Shown: positions 11,883 through 24,427 of the stretch, in pieces
Layout: each line of letters starts with the position of its first letter
How positions within the stretch are numbered: the stretch's first letter is position 1
NCBI GenBank assembly: GCA_009741485.1
Contig: CM019216.1
Coordinates: 25,681,635-25,745,634, forward strand
Direction: 5' to 3'
Length of the DNA: 64,000 nucleotides
Source: Malurus cyaneus samueli
Lineage: Eukaryota > Chordata > Aves > Passeriformes > Maluridae
Notes under the pieces: generated by a model
The model's database searches: none
Seen by the model: the letters and a program-made list of their open reading frames with translations, nothing else
What the model was told of the DNA's origin: nothing
Program-made: the position numbers and the translations under genes

Positions 11883-14800
11883 AAAGATTCTCGTGCAAGG
11901 TGACACAGTGAAAGACACACTGAGAAAATTAAATTAATTATTTCACTGGCTCTCGAGTGAAATACTGGGTAATACCAGGAAGGCTTACCATTTTTTGTTT
12001 TTAAAGTTTGTTCTTCTATATGCCTCATTTATTTAAATTGCAGTTTCTGTGTAAACACCAGTAAATTTAACTAAGGTTCATGTTGCCAGATATGCTGCTA
12101 TGCTTAAGCTGGAGATTTCAGGGAAATTTTCTTCTACAACTTTTAACAGTATTCCACTTAAAAAACGATAATATGTTGAAGCAATAATGTTCTGATGCAA
12201 TAAATATCCCCAAGTGCCTCACTTCCAACTAAACATGTCAAACATCTGTGGTGCATTTTTGTCCATGTTTTCCCTGCATTAACTCATTTTTACAGACACT
12301 GTAAGATCTTTACAGACTGTTTATAGCTAAGCATCCTCTAACATGAAGCTTAGACAATTTATTGCAATCTATGCATATTTATGCATTAGATCTTTTATAC
12401 TAAGACTGAGCAGTAAATCGCTGCAATGGAAGAAAACTCAGAGGTGACTGGGCAGGGAAATGTGCACATGAAGGCCAAGGAATATGTAGCATGTACAAGA
12501 GCTCTTGTAAAGAAATCTGATTTTATCCCAACACAGAACGCATCAGCAGGTGAGGTTTTTTTAAGATAACAAGCTACGTCATTTGAGTAGATAAGCTGGT
12601 GGGTTACCTATTTCTTTTTATATTTGTTAAGAATGGGAATGTATCCCTGAACTAATTGACCAGCAATTTGGATAGAGTACACATGGTTCAGCCAAACACT
12701 TAGTATAAAACCTAAAAAAACTGACAAAAGAGTTACGAAGAAAGCAACAAGTTTGACATGATATACACTCATGCTTTTCTTCACAGTTAATAGAGACACA
12801 CAGCGTTGTGATGGTATATATATTATAGAGACTGGTAATAGGGATGACATGGGTTTTGGGATTGAACTCTGTATTGTGATCACTATGTTTTAAGTGTATC
12901 TTATAATTTTGCTGTGTTTTCAGTATATTTTGTATCATTCTGATAAATCAGAAATCTTTTGTAACATCAACTATCTTCAAATAAGCACGTTTTTTACGTT
13001 ACGCCTTGCACCTTCCACACATGCCATATCTAAAAGACTCAGATCAGGGGTTTTGGACAAAGATCTAGAAACCTCATGTGCTATTATCAAACTGAATGTT
13101 TTATGTTATATAATATTAGAACTCAGGTTATTGTACTGTTCTCTAACTTCAACTGCCTTTTTCCCACTGCCTCAATTTTATTTTTTCTGACACAATATTT
13201 TGAAAGCAGAAGTGAGTACTTCTGTTAATTCTGTGTTTTGGCCTGAACTCCATGCTCTGTGTGAGGAGTCAGATATTAGCAAATCCAGACTCAATCTATT
13301 ATGGGAGGTATTTCTAGCATTCAGACTACCTGGAAGAAGTGATAGGTGGCCATATGAAAAATCTGCAAGTTAGCACATAATGCTGTAACATTTCAGATGA
13401 GTCAAAAGGCTTTTCCTAGAAACATTAAATTATTTAGACAAACACTTAGGCTAAAGTAAGGTTTCCTGTCTTAGCCCTTTGATTTTAGAAATATTCTCTT
13501 TTCCTAGAGTCTTTTTTAGATATTTTCATGCTGTTTAAGACTTCCCTCCAATGCCCTGGGAATGTTTTATACTTTTCAGTTTCCCTACACTGCTGCTTCT
13601 GATGTTTTATTTAGTTGGTTGCTGTGTATTTTCCCCCAAGTATTATTCAGAGCATCCATGAATGGCTGAGATTTTTCTTCTTCCAAACATTACTATAACC
13701 TATCTCACTGCCAGTTTAATTATGTAAATTTTGTGTGCTTCTGCAAGAAAAATAATCAACCTTTACTGATTTGCTCTATAAATGATAGGACAGTAGAATA
13801 AATGTCCTAGAATAATGTTAATTATTATCCTATTTTACCATCAGAAAACTTAAACATGCATATACTATGGTTTTTTTTACAGTTCTAAGATATTAAAATG
13901 ACCAGCAAATCTGCACATCTCTATTTTATAATCAAATTTAAGCATTTTACAAGGAACTGATTTTAAAATTCCATAAAAGCTACTTTTCAAAAGTCCTTTC
14001 AACTGTCTAATTTTCATTAGGAAGAATTAGTTAAATATGTTGTATCATATTTTTAAAGCGCATGTACATTGAGAAATATGTATTTAGACTTGCAAAGATT
14101 TTAAGCAATGTTTAACAAATCAGTTCAAGATGAGAGAAACCAAAGTTAAAACTTTTCAGCTAGTCGGTCTTTTCTTCTGGCTTCACATGTGAAAAGAACA
14201 TGACAATTTAATAATTGAAGAAGACAGATATGTTTTGGTGGCTTTTGGAGATTTGGTGATGAACATTCCCATTATGAACATTCCCATGAATATTCCCATA
14301 TCAGTAATTGTAGCTATTTAAAAAATAATCTATAACCAGTTCCAATGGCTGAGCTGTTGAGCAAGAACTTTTGGAAGAAATGCATTTATGGTAAAAATTT
14401 CTTAAGCTTTCTTTCTTTTATGTTTAGACTATCCACACCTCTGATAGCATCACCTTTATCCACACATATCTGGTTTTATTTTAAATTCCTTCTATCTGGT
14501 AAATAAATAAATAAAAAGTCAAGTATCTAAGTTACCTATAGATAAATGTTGTTAACACCTCAAAAATATTTGTTTTTGAGATAATATGAATACTCAAATT
14601 CTGAGAGACCTTAACTTCATTTGAGATTAAACTTTCAAACATCTGTGCTGGCTTTGTGTGCCTTAGCTACAAGTACTAGGTTGGACACCTGGGAATTTTC
14701 TCATTTTCATGTGATAAGTATTAAAAACTAGGTCACTTGGAATACCTATTTATGATGTGCACTCAAGCAGCATGAGGGATGAAGGGAACATAGAACACCT

Positions 14801-17399
14801 ATTTCACAACTGCTAGATATAAAAATTTATCTTCATTGCTGAATAAAAATGAGCTGTTTAAAACCTAGTTTTATACAAAGGTTTCAAACTTTGAATGCAT
14901 GTGAAACTCAGAAAAAATCAAACTTACATTTCAAAATTGCTTTACTGAAGTTGCCACCGCCACTTTTCAAAATTTATGTGACCCAGGAAAAACTGGATTA
15001 TGCATCCCTTTGCAAAATTTTCACCTGAACTCTGCAATTTTTCAGCTGAATCCTATAGAGTTTGTATCAGTAATAACAATCTGCAACGGGGTGAAACCTC
15101 CCTGAACACATTGCTCATGTAGACATCATTAGATGATTCTGGTATATGACAGAAAAACAAGGACAATAACAGTCATTTAACTGAGGTGAGGCTTTCCCAA
15201 AAGCCCCGGACCATGTCTTCCCTGTTCAAAAGGGTTTGTTTTTTTTTATGTATATAAAAATAATATTTATGTCTAATATATATTATTATTATAAATATAT
15301 TACACACCTATATATAATGGGTGGGGGGAAGGACAAAAGCAGACCCAAAAAAAATAAACCTACAGATTAATTCTTAACAAATCCACATCTGCATACCATA
15401 TTTGGGGCAGGAGACAGAAATTGATAGCAATTGACATAACAACTGACTTTTAATATAGGGCAAGTCACAGAAACTTTTGATATAGAGCAAGTCACAGTTG
15501 GTGTTGGGTGATGGGACTATGACAGCTTATTAAACATTAGAAACTAAAGAACCAGGAAAAACAGTATTCTTGTGCAGAAAACACATCCACAGATATCCAA
15601 GTATTTGCTGAAGACAAAGAATTTTCCAAATATTCTTAAAGTGTCACCTGATAAATATATCCATAGCATGCCTAAAAAATTTTATATGAAAAATACACCT
15701 CGGAGCTTCTTGTGTCTACGTATTACAAATTTTGGGTAGCAGTTTTGCCTTTATATACTTTGTGGTTAGAGCACACTACCACAAATCCAAAGCTCTTACC
15801 ACAACTCCTTGCAGATAAAGGTGACTCAAACACATTTTCTGGGATGCAAGGCAGTACCCAAGCACCCATTTATGGGAAAAAGTAGCAATTAAATGGATGA
15901 AGAACAATGGTCCTCCTTTCTGTTCGAGCAGGGCTACTGTACATCAAGGAAGATAAGATTCAGTATGCCAAAGGAGAATGAGTGCTGGCTGTACTGAAGA
16001 TGAGAAGTATGAAATTCCTGCTATGGATAGAAGTATGAAATCAGCTAGTTACTTAGGAAAAGGGAAAACTGGGCTGACCTTTGAGGGTTTTTTTATACCC
16101 ATCACTTTTAAATTCTTAGATTTTAAAAGGAAAGACAAACGACTAATTCAATAAAGTATATTCCTTTTTTGTGCATTATTCCAGTTTCACAGTTGTCTAT
16201 TTATTTCTGAAAATTCAACTGAATAATAACTCTTTCACTTTAGTCTTTCTCACAAGGCAGTTGGAAATTTAGTTTGTGTTCTTGTAGAGATTAAATTTTA
16301 CGGAAATTAAATCTTTGTGTTCACGTGAGCTATTCTAACTACTACAGAGTGCACTTCTCATCACAACTCAGTAATTTTGCAAAAGAAGTCAATATTTAAA
16401 AAAAATGCTTACTGATTCCTGGTTGCTCTAGGAAGAAGACACTTGAAGTCCTGATTCAGGCAGCGAGGCCTTGGAAAGACCAGTATTGGGAGTTTAATGC
16501 GTATATTTTTCCCTATCAAGTAGTTACAGATGGTGAATTTTATAGATTATCTCTTCAAGGCAGATATTTCTTTCCGTGCATACTAAACTGATTCCAGTCC
16601 CTGAATTACGTGCTCCAAATCACATTTTTTGTTAAGTAACTTCACTCATAACTTCAAGGTGCCTAGTTTTGGTCATAACACCTGGAATTGCCAAAAGATT
16701 TTAATAGCTATGTACTGAAAAACTGTGAATTAGTTATATAATAAAACATGATACAATGAAAAGATCCCTGCCTCAAAAAAATTCGTCAGGAAAAAAAAAG
16801 CGCAATTGAGAATATTCTAGAGGGAATAATGGAAATTCAGTTGTGGTTGGCTAATAAGTGCTTTCTCTGTTACAGTTTAACAAATGTTTAATTAATTAAA
16901 TGTTCTTGCATACAGATATCAAATTACATATTAGAATTTAAAGATATCTCAGTTTAACCAAACTGTGTCAAAGAATTCATTTTCAAATAATAGCAGTAAT
17001 TTTCAGTTAATCGGTGAGCACTGTGCTTTCTGCTGTACTTTTTAATAATTTACTGTAGAGAGAGGCTGAAGTAAACCAAAGTGGGATATAATTAAAATTA
17101 GTAATTCATTCCAGTGTATAGAAATGATCTTTTAATTATTCTGGACATTTTCAAGACCGTATCCAGTCCTCACATCTCTCTGTAAGGATCTGAACTGCCT
17201 GGATTCAGTATCCTCAGCAGATGACTTGCATATAGAAACCAAGTTGACTCTCTTAACTACACTTGAAATTGCATTTCCTTTATGGATGATACAGAATAAT
17301 TTCAATTTCATAGTATCTTTTGTTATGTGCATATATATTTTGCCTGTTGTGAGGTCCAGCCTTCCGGTTGTCTTTTGAGAAAGCTCAGACCATGCATGC
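11883..17399. other. Unannotated AT-rich sequence
   Basis: No gene or mobile element is recognised over 5.5 kb. Notable only are a short triplication of 'gaacattcccat'-type words at 14262-14300 and a very AT-rich, TA-step-rich stretch at 15241-15320. Two overlapping minus-strand frames near 12608-12938 contain no recognisable domain. Confidence 0.55.
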
Positions 17400-17594
17400 A
17401 TAGAAAGGACAAAAACAAAAAAAAGAATAAAGGCTACTGTTCCAGTCCTCTGGGTTATTGGGCTGCTGTTTTAGGAAAACACAGGTTTGTTTTTTTTTNA
17501 TAGAAAGGACAAAAACAAAAAAAAGAATAAAGGCTACTGTTCCAGTCCTCTGGGTTATTGGGCTGCTGTTTTAGGAAAACACAGGTTTGTTTTT
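17400..17594. other. Assembly join: single N flanked by an exact 95-bp direct duplication
   Basis: The bases 17400-17494 and 17500-17594 are identical, offset by exactly 100, and separated by a short T run and a single N at 17499. The first copy ends in nine T where the second has five T then C. This is what results when two contig ends that overlap are joined by a placeholder instead of being merged. The second copy is most likely the artefact, and true genomic sequence probably contains one copy. Confidence 0.9.
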
Positions 17595-18441
17595 CTTGTC
17601 TTTAACTGACCAAGGTGACAAGAGGCACTATTTTTCCATTGCCTGCCAACTGTGTGCAGTAGTGGAGACAATTCCTAAAATTACAGTGGATTTGTTGGTT
17701 TTGTTTAGAGAACCTGGAACATCAATCAAAAAGAATGAGGGTTATAATTGTTTCATTGGGCTAGATACCATAATTAACTTATGCTCCTAATTAGAGATTA
17801 GGCACAAACTAGACCTGTCAGAAGATTATCAGAAGCTTCAAGCCTAGCTCTGAAGTTGTGAACTGCCCAGGAACAAGTCTGGTGGGACTAAGTCTGATTT
17901 AGCCTGCTAAAGCCATAATGGCAGTAATTGCACCTCCTCTTCTCCAATTCAACACTCAGACACACATGCTACGGCAATAACTTGTAGCACATTAGAAATG
18001 CAATGCTGTTACCATGTTACAGAATAGCTGAGAGCCTTGGAGCAAGTTTCATTATTCAGCCAAGAAAGGATTTAATTATTCAACCATTTTCAGCATAATG
18101 TCATGAATGGGTGATATAGATTGCTTGAAGAATCGCTGTCCAAGGTATTAGCAAAAGTTGTACTGTGATGATGTTGTAAAAGTGCATTTTAGGAAAGCTT
18201 GGTGGTAAGGTTCACTCTATTACAACTCAATCATTTGAACAATGATTTAAAGTTATCCAGGCACAAGTCAAAGTTACCACACTACAGCGTTATCCATGAT
18301 TTTTATTGCTTTACCAAAGGTCTGACATTGGTATCCCTGCTCAAAGTCACAGCCATTTACCCAACAATGCCTTGCAGCAAGAGCTTGAGTCAGTCAGGAT
18401 GTCATATTTAGGGCATAAAAGTGGCTGACTCAAACTACATG
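17595..18441. other. Unannotated sequence between the assembly join and the GC-rich island
   Basis: Nothing recognisable is present. The GC content rises abruptly at about 18460 where the next element begins. Confidence 0.55.
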
Positions 18442-18949
18442 TGATGGGAGATGTAGGTGTGTGACCCCGAGACGGACCGATCTGATATTTATGCCTCAAC
18501 ATGTGTTACACATGGGGTGAAAAATTACTCTAAGGAGTGCTGGAGCGCTATACCCGGGGAGGCTTCGCCTGGCAGCCGATCAGGGAGGGCACAGAAAACT
18601 TCCACGATCGGGCTGCAAGCGACCCTCCGTGCTGGTGGGTCAGAATCCGGGCTGCCCGGGAGAAAATGCTCGGGAAATCGGCTATGGGTAGGATCCTTAG
18701 CACACAAAAGCAGTGAACTGCGACACAACCGGGCCTCTTTTTTGTTTCTTGGAGGGACCGGGGCTTCGCCTTGCCTTTTCCTCCCTGCTGTCCTGCTTCT
18801 CCCCTGGCTGTCTGTCCTGTCTGCCCCTATCCTGCGCCGCTTCGCCGTTTCCCCGAGCAGCTCCGTAGCCGCGACAACGCCGTTCGCCCGACGGAGCCGC
18901 CGCTGCCGCGTTCCCCGCGCTGCCCGGCATCGGCCCGCCGCACCCACAG

Positions 18950-19790
18950 GCCGGAGCACCCACCGGCCACAGCACCCACAGCCCGCAGCACCCACAGTCC
19001 GCAGCACCCACAGCCTGCAGCAGCCCTCCCGCAGCACCCACAGGCCGGAGCACCCACCGGCCACAGACCCACAGCGCAGCACCCACAGCCGCAGCACCCA
19101 CAGCCCGCAGCACACCACAGCCCGCGCACACAGCCCGCAGCACCAGCCCACCCACCCACAGCCCGCAGCACCCACAGCCCGCAGCACCCACAGTCCGCAG
19201 CACCCACAGCCCGCAGCACCCACAGCCCGCAGCACCCACAGCCCGCAGCACCCCCCGCAGCACCCACGGCCAGCACCCACCGCCACAGCACCCACAGCGC
19301 AGCACCCACAGCCGCAGCACCCACAGCCCGCCGCACCCACAGCCCGCAGCACACACAGCCGCAGCACCCACGCCCAGCACCCACAGCCGCAGCACCCACA
19401 GCCGCAGCACACACAGCCTGCAGCACCCACAGGCAGCAGCACCCGCAGGCAGCAGCACACACAGGCAGCAGCACACACAGGCCTCAGCAGCCCTTCCACA
19501 GCATCCACAGGCGTCAGCAGCCCTCCCACGGCATCCATCCACAGCCTGCAAAAGCCCTCCACAGCACCCACAGCGCGCAGCAGCCCTCCCGCAGCACCCA
19601 CAGGCCACAGCACCCACAGGCCACAGCACCCACGGGCCGCAGCAGCCCTCCCGCAGCACCCACGCCAGACCCCCCGCACACCCACAGTCCGCAGCACCCA
19701 CAGCCCGCAGCAGCCCTCCCGCAGCACCCACTGCCTACAAGAGCCCTCCTGCAGCACCCACAGGCCACAGCACCCACGGGCCGCAGCCGT
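18950..19790 (+). repeat. GC-rich minisatellite, 16-bp unit, roughly 50 copies
   Basis: The unit is GCAGCACCCACAGCCC, repeated head to tail with substitutions (CCC/TCC/CTG at the end of the unit) and occasional longer or shorter units, for example GGAGCACCCACCGGCC and GCAGCAGCCCTCCC. Interspersed higher-order pieces containing 'cagcagccctcccgcagcac' recur at about 19019, 19580, 19645 and 19710. Because 16 is not a multiple of 3, each frame cycles through a 16-codon super-repeat, which has no stop on either strand in several frames. The minus strand carries regularly spaced GGG tracts. Confidence 0.95.
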
Positions 19791-20033
19791 AGTTCGCGAA
19801 CGCCGCAGACACGCTGCCGCTGCCGCTCGGAAACCGGGCCCGGCCGGTGGACAGGGCCACACAAACCCGTCGCAGCTCGCAGCGCAAACGCTCCGTGTGC
19901 CGAACAGACACCTAAGGGGCGCCCTGCGGTACGGCGGTAATGTTGTCCCTGTCTTCTATTTCTCTTTCCGTCTCTCTTTTCCCCTCTTTGCTCCCTTATC
20001 TATCCCACTTCAGTGGAAACACTTATTTTTATC

Positions 20034-20039
20034 AATAAA
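20034..20039 (+). promoter_or_regulatory. AATAAA polyadenylation signal in the GC-rich element
   Basis: AATAAA within 'atcaataaacagttctcag', downstream of a T/C-rich tract and about 130 bases before the proposed 3' end of the element, where an LTR would carry its R region signal. Confidence 0.5.
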
Positions 20040-20166
20040 CAGTTCTCAGATATAACATTGCCGCGTTTGCGCTTTTTGTCCGAGAAATTTATCAAAAAGA
20101 ATTCTGCCCGACTTCCATTTTACAGCGGGATGGGAAGACCGCTTTCTTTTTTCGTTCGAAAAGCCA

Positions 20167-21294
20167 CATGGTATTCATGTGCTAATAACATGATCAGTTT
20201 TCAGATTCAAACACATCTATTGTCATTGTATCTCTCAGGTCCTCCGTCGGTTTTCCGAGGAGAGAATGAAACTAGAGGAGTTCTTGGTCTGGCTGTGGCT
20301 CAAGCCTTTACCTCCTTTGCAGCCTACAGCAAATTACTGCTGGTTTGGTTAAGGAGTTGAGTACATCTGTCACATATAACAATGCAATCAGTTGAACTTT
20401 GCAACAAATAGGAACTGATTTTACAAATTATAAAAGTTCAAAAAGTAGCAGTGTGTTGTTCAGTTAATTGAATTACCACTTGACATTAAAATTAAAGGAC
20501 ATTGTTAATTTCAATCTGACCCACACCATTGGAAAAACTGACAGTACAACTACAAAAAAGAAGAACACTTAGATTTGATTTTACTGCAACTGAGTGGTTT
20601 GTCCAAAAAGGAACATTTGGGACATTAAAGGATCCAATCATATTCTTTTAAGATTGAAATTAAACTTTGTTCAGTATCTCTGTCAGCTACTCTGAGAAGC
20701 AGTTAAGAGGAGGCATAGGTTCTCTAATTTATAGGCAGAAATGAGAGGAAGGAGCACATCTGTACTGCTCTCTCCTGCCGTATATTTTCAGATGTTCTGT
20801 GCTTTATTATCAATACATATCACTAAAACATTAACAGTAAGATGAATAAAATAACATTTGAAATGGCATTTTTAATTTTCAAAATGAAACTGCAAGTGCT
20901 AATACTCAAAAGTTTCCAATATATTTAATGAAAACTTTTTGAACATTCCATGATTTTACAGAAGAAAAAATTCACTTCAATTTCATTAATCAGGTTTGAC
21001 TGGTAGAACAGTTTATTTGAAATTTATTGCAATAAGCTCTGTTATATGCACACCTATCACTAAGTTACAACTCATATTCACACCTGAAGATACACTTCCC
21101 AGATTTGCCACTTGTCTGCGATGAAGTATGCTAGCGTGTGTCTGCATAAGTAATTCAGTGTATAAAAGTTCTTTCTCAATGCCAGTGCACAATCAATTTG
21201 TAAGCAGTGTCCTGAAGAACAGAGGTGGGAGCACTCCTGGCAATACCTTCAAAGCAGCTTTGCTCCCAGTGGAGGCAGTAATGAATATACATAC
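20167..21294. other. Unannotated AT-rich sequence
   Basis: Nothing is identified. A small cluster of CpGs at about 20243-20262 could mean that the preceding CpG-rich block extends further than proposed. Confidence 0.5.
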
Positions 21295-21368
21295 CTGGGC
21301 ACCGCCTACAGTGGCACCTTCTGCAAAGACAGGATGTCCTCCAGAAGGTCTTCCACCTCTATACTTGC
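21295..21368 (-). other. Candidate 74-bp coding exon of an unidentified gene (weak)
   Basis: On the minus strand an AG acceptor after 'gcactttcattag' is followed by 74 bases that stay open in one frame and end at a good donor, CCCAG|GTATGT. The in-frame translation is glycine-rich: KYRGGRPSGGHPVFAEGATV, then four more residues (GGAQ). The GC content is higher than the flanks, and the length is typical of a small internal exon. I do not recognise the protein, and no partner exon was found in the window. The polypyrimidine tract is only moderate, so chance is quite possible. The opposite strand is also open across it. Confidence 0.22.
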
Positions 21369-23374
21369 CTAATGAAAGTGCACACTACTGATACAGAGGC
21401 ATTGTAGAATGGCACTGGTGGATTCAAAGTTTACTTAACTAGAAATTACTTTATCTGTCTTGTATCCTCACATCACTGCACCAATGTCTGTCTCAGTGCT
21501 ATTTGTGGTACTTAGGGGCACTTTTCTGTGTCTCTCCATAGTTACTGGTGGTTGTTGATTTATCTGTACTTTTATTGTATGTCCAGATATGGCCAGAAAT
21601 CACTGTTACACAGTAAGAGCACAATTAACATTTTTTTTTCCCCCTCTCTCTTTCAGTCCCTTGTGTTTGGAAAATTTTTAAACCATAAATGTTCTAGACA
21701 CCTGGATTTATGTCACTATACCCCATAAACCTCTGTTGCTAAGATTAAGTAGTCTTTGAGGCTTGGAGATAAGGTGGTAACATTCACCTCCCCTTTCTAC
21801 TGAGTACAAATTAATTGTCCTTGCACTGGATGATTTCATGTGAATCCTCCAGGAGAAAATACAGTTTACGTCACCCTGTAGGATGCACCTCTCTTCAGCA
21901 GATATTGTCAGGAAACAGCTGAGGCTGATAGCTCCATGAGGTTGTGAACTGTGAATGCTGGGGGCTCCCCAGCAGTCTGTCAGAGCAGTCTCACAGCCAG
22001 GACTCATTCCATCACCCCAGCCAGGAGCATGGAAGTCAGGTAACACCAGGTCACTCCCAGCACCATCATCATGTGTATACCTGGGGACAGGAATGGCTCA
22101 AGGATGGTCCAGGATGAGATCCCATGGGTGGGACTCAGGATCATGCCCAGTGAGTACAACCAGGGTTAGACACAGTCCCATAATGTCTGGGCAAGGCCAA
22201 GGGGAATAGGGTGGGCCGAGGATGTCGTCTCACAGGTCATGGTCAACGTCAGGCTGAGTTCAGTTTCTTCAAACCTGCATGATTCAAAATATTTTCAGAT
22301 GAAGTATAAATAGATACCTGCTCTTTCATGTATTAATTCTTGAATCATTGACCTTTTCCATTAAAATATATTTGCCATATAAAATATTCATGGGTTTCTG
22401 AATAATAGTCACTGATTGTAGAAACATAATTGACCATCTGTAGGTATCCATATGCATCCTAAAATTTATGTGTACGTCATTTATTTTTAACTTCAATTTG
22501 CTATGTACCGTCCATCTCCTTGAAACAAGTCACATGTTCCATACTATCAATAAGAGACCATGGTAACGTCACTAGCTTTCCTGCCCTTGTGAATCTTCTG
22601 CTTCAATCAACTCTGTAGACTACAAACACTTGGCAGGCAGAAGAGCATGGTGTGTCTTTCTGTCAGCTGTTGGAAACATCCAGGCTTCTGTAATTTTCTT
22701 AGTAGACTGGGTTTGATTTTTTTTGCTTTCTTTAAGCTCCTTCCAGGTTATCTAATATTTTTTATAAATCAGTGTTGTTAGGACTGCTCATAGCTGGGTT
22801 TGAAGAACTGAAATCAAGCAGGTCACTGCTCTGCTGTTTGTGAGTTGTAGCTTGGTTGCATATACAGATGCAAATTGGCTGGCAGCTGCCTTCTGCAAAA
22901 TATATTTGCTTAACTGTGGGATTGGATTGCAGCACAGTGACAATCATGCTTAGTATTTGAAATATTTTCGTCCTCAAGACATGAATATGTTTTGTTTTTC
23001 TTCAGAACCCATTTACTGAGTATTTTTTAATTAAATCTTAGTGCCCTTTTCCAAGGTTTTTGAGACATTGGACACAACCAGTTTTGTGTTGATGTCTTTG
23101 TGTTATTTTCAGCTTGCATATGTGTTCTATAGTACTTGCTGTTTTCATGCTTTCCCTGGACAGTTCATTGGTTTGGGCATGTTTTTTTTTGGTATAAGAG
23201 AAGTAAATCACAAGCGTCTTAAATCTGCACATTAGGATATCTTTGGTATTTTAAATGTTACATACGGTTGTGAACACTGTAACACAAGTGTCTGTTCTCC
23301 CTGCTAGTCCCTTCTAGTGTCTTTGATGTCATTTTTAAAAACACATCCAAAAAACACCCAAAATTTGTATGCCT
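21369..23374. other. Unannotated sequence with a GC-richer patch
   Basis: No gene is identified. The patch at about 21950-22260 is richer in GC than its surroundings, contains loosely repeated 'ggat'/'cagga' words, and is not recognised as a repeat family. The rest is AT-rich. Confidence 0.5.
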
Positions 23375-23702
23375 TGTGTCGGTTTTGCTTGGCCCAGTTT
23401 TTGGAAGTGGGGGGGGCAAAAAGATGGCTCCTGTGAGAAACTTCTGGAGGCTTCCACATGTCAGCAGAGCCAATTGCTGTTGGCTCTGAGGATGATGACA
23501 TGCCTGACCAAACTGGGCCAATTGAAGATAGTGTTACCTCTGTGAAAACATATTTAAGAAGAAATCAAAACAAAGGGAGGACACAGTAGTTTTTGCCGGT
23601 GGAGGAGGCTGAGAAATATGTGAGGGAATGCAGACACCAAGGTCAGTGCAGGGGGGGGAGGAGCTGCTCCAGGCACGGAACTGAGATCTTTGCAGGCCGT
23701 GT

Positions 23703-24427
23703 GACGACCATGGTGGAGCAGTGTCCCCCTGAGCCCATGGTGACATGGTGGAGCAGGCTGTCCCCTGCAGCCCATGGTGACCATGCTGGAGCAGCTGTCC
23801 CCCTGCAGCCCACGGTGACCATGGTGGAGCAGGCTGCCCCCTGCAGGTGACCATGGTGGAGCAGGCTGTCCCTGACCATGGTGACCATGGTGGAGCAGGC
23901 TGTCCCCTGCAGCCCAGGTGACCATGGTGGAGCAGGGCTCCCCCTGCAGCCCATGGTGACCATGGTGGAGCAGGCTGTCCCCTGAGCCCATGGTGACCAT
24001 GGTGGAGCAGGCTGTCCCCTGCAGCCCATGGTGACCATGGTGAGCAGGCTGTCCCCTGCAGCCCATGTGACCATGGTGGAGCAGGCTGTCCCCTGCAGTG
24101 ACCATGGTGACCATGTGGAGCAGGCTGTCCCCTGCAGCCCATGGGGACATGGTGGAGCAGGCTGTCCCCTGCAGCCCATGGTGGACCATGGTGGAGCAGG
24201 CTGTCCCCTGCAGCCCATGGTGACCATGGTGAGCAGGCTGTCCCCTGCAGGTGATCATGGTGGAGCAGGCTGTCCCCCTGAGCCCATGTGACCATGGTGG
24301 AGCAGGCTGTCCCCTGCCACGGTGACCATGGTGGAGCAGGCTGTCCCCTGCAGCCCATGGTGACCATGGGGAGCAGGCTGTCCCTGCAGGTGACCATGGT
24401 GGAGCAGCTGTCCCCCTGCAGCCATGG
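23703..24427 (+). repeat. 38-bp minisatellite inside the LTR, about 19 units
   Basis: The unit reads GGTGACCATGGTGGAGCAGG followed by CTGTCCCCTGCAGCCCAT. Many units carry 1-2 base deletions or truncations (for example a missing 'cagcccat' part at 23846 and 24250), so the frame shifts repeatedly. CCATGG occurs at the unit junctions and allows local hairpins. The same unit makes the array at 31756-32255 on the opposite strand. Confidence 0.93.

Larger units (their letters stand above)
18442..20166 (+). mobile_element. Probable solo LTR (CpG-rich, 1.7 kb) carrying an internal minisatellite
   Basis: A sharply bounded GC- and CpG-rich block sits in AT-rich surroundings. It starts with TG (18442) and ends with CA (20165-20166), and the 4-bp word CATG lies directly outside both ends (18438-18441 and 20167-20170). 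This is compatible with retroviral-type insertion, although CATG is short and palindromic, so chance is possible. Three parts are visible: a CpG-rich 5' part (to about 18950), a 16-bp tandem array (18950-19790), and a 3' part with a pyrimidine-rich tract, an AATAAA signal and a further 130 CpG-containing bases, like R-U5. Family recognition is weak. The alternative is a genuine CpG-island promoter of an unknown transcript. Large open frames here (up to 532 codons) are by-products of the array. Confidence 0.5.

Noticed and set aside
11645..12028. 127-codon minus frame
   Set aside because: It overlaps the LTR at 11266-11877 and its flank, with no domain.
18950..19790. CRISPR array
   Set aside because: The repeats are contiguous with no unique spacers, and the context is vertebrate.
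18457..20055. 532-codon + frame, and a 445-codon minus frame at 18525-19862, as protein genes
   Set aside because: Almost all of their length is the 16-bp minisatellite read in rotating phase. Several frames on both strands are open for the same reason, and no domain is present.
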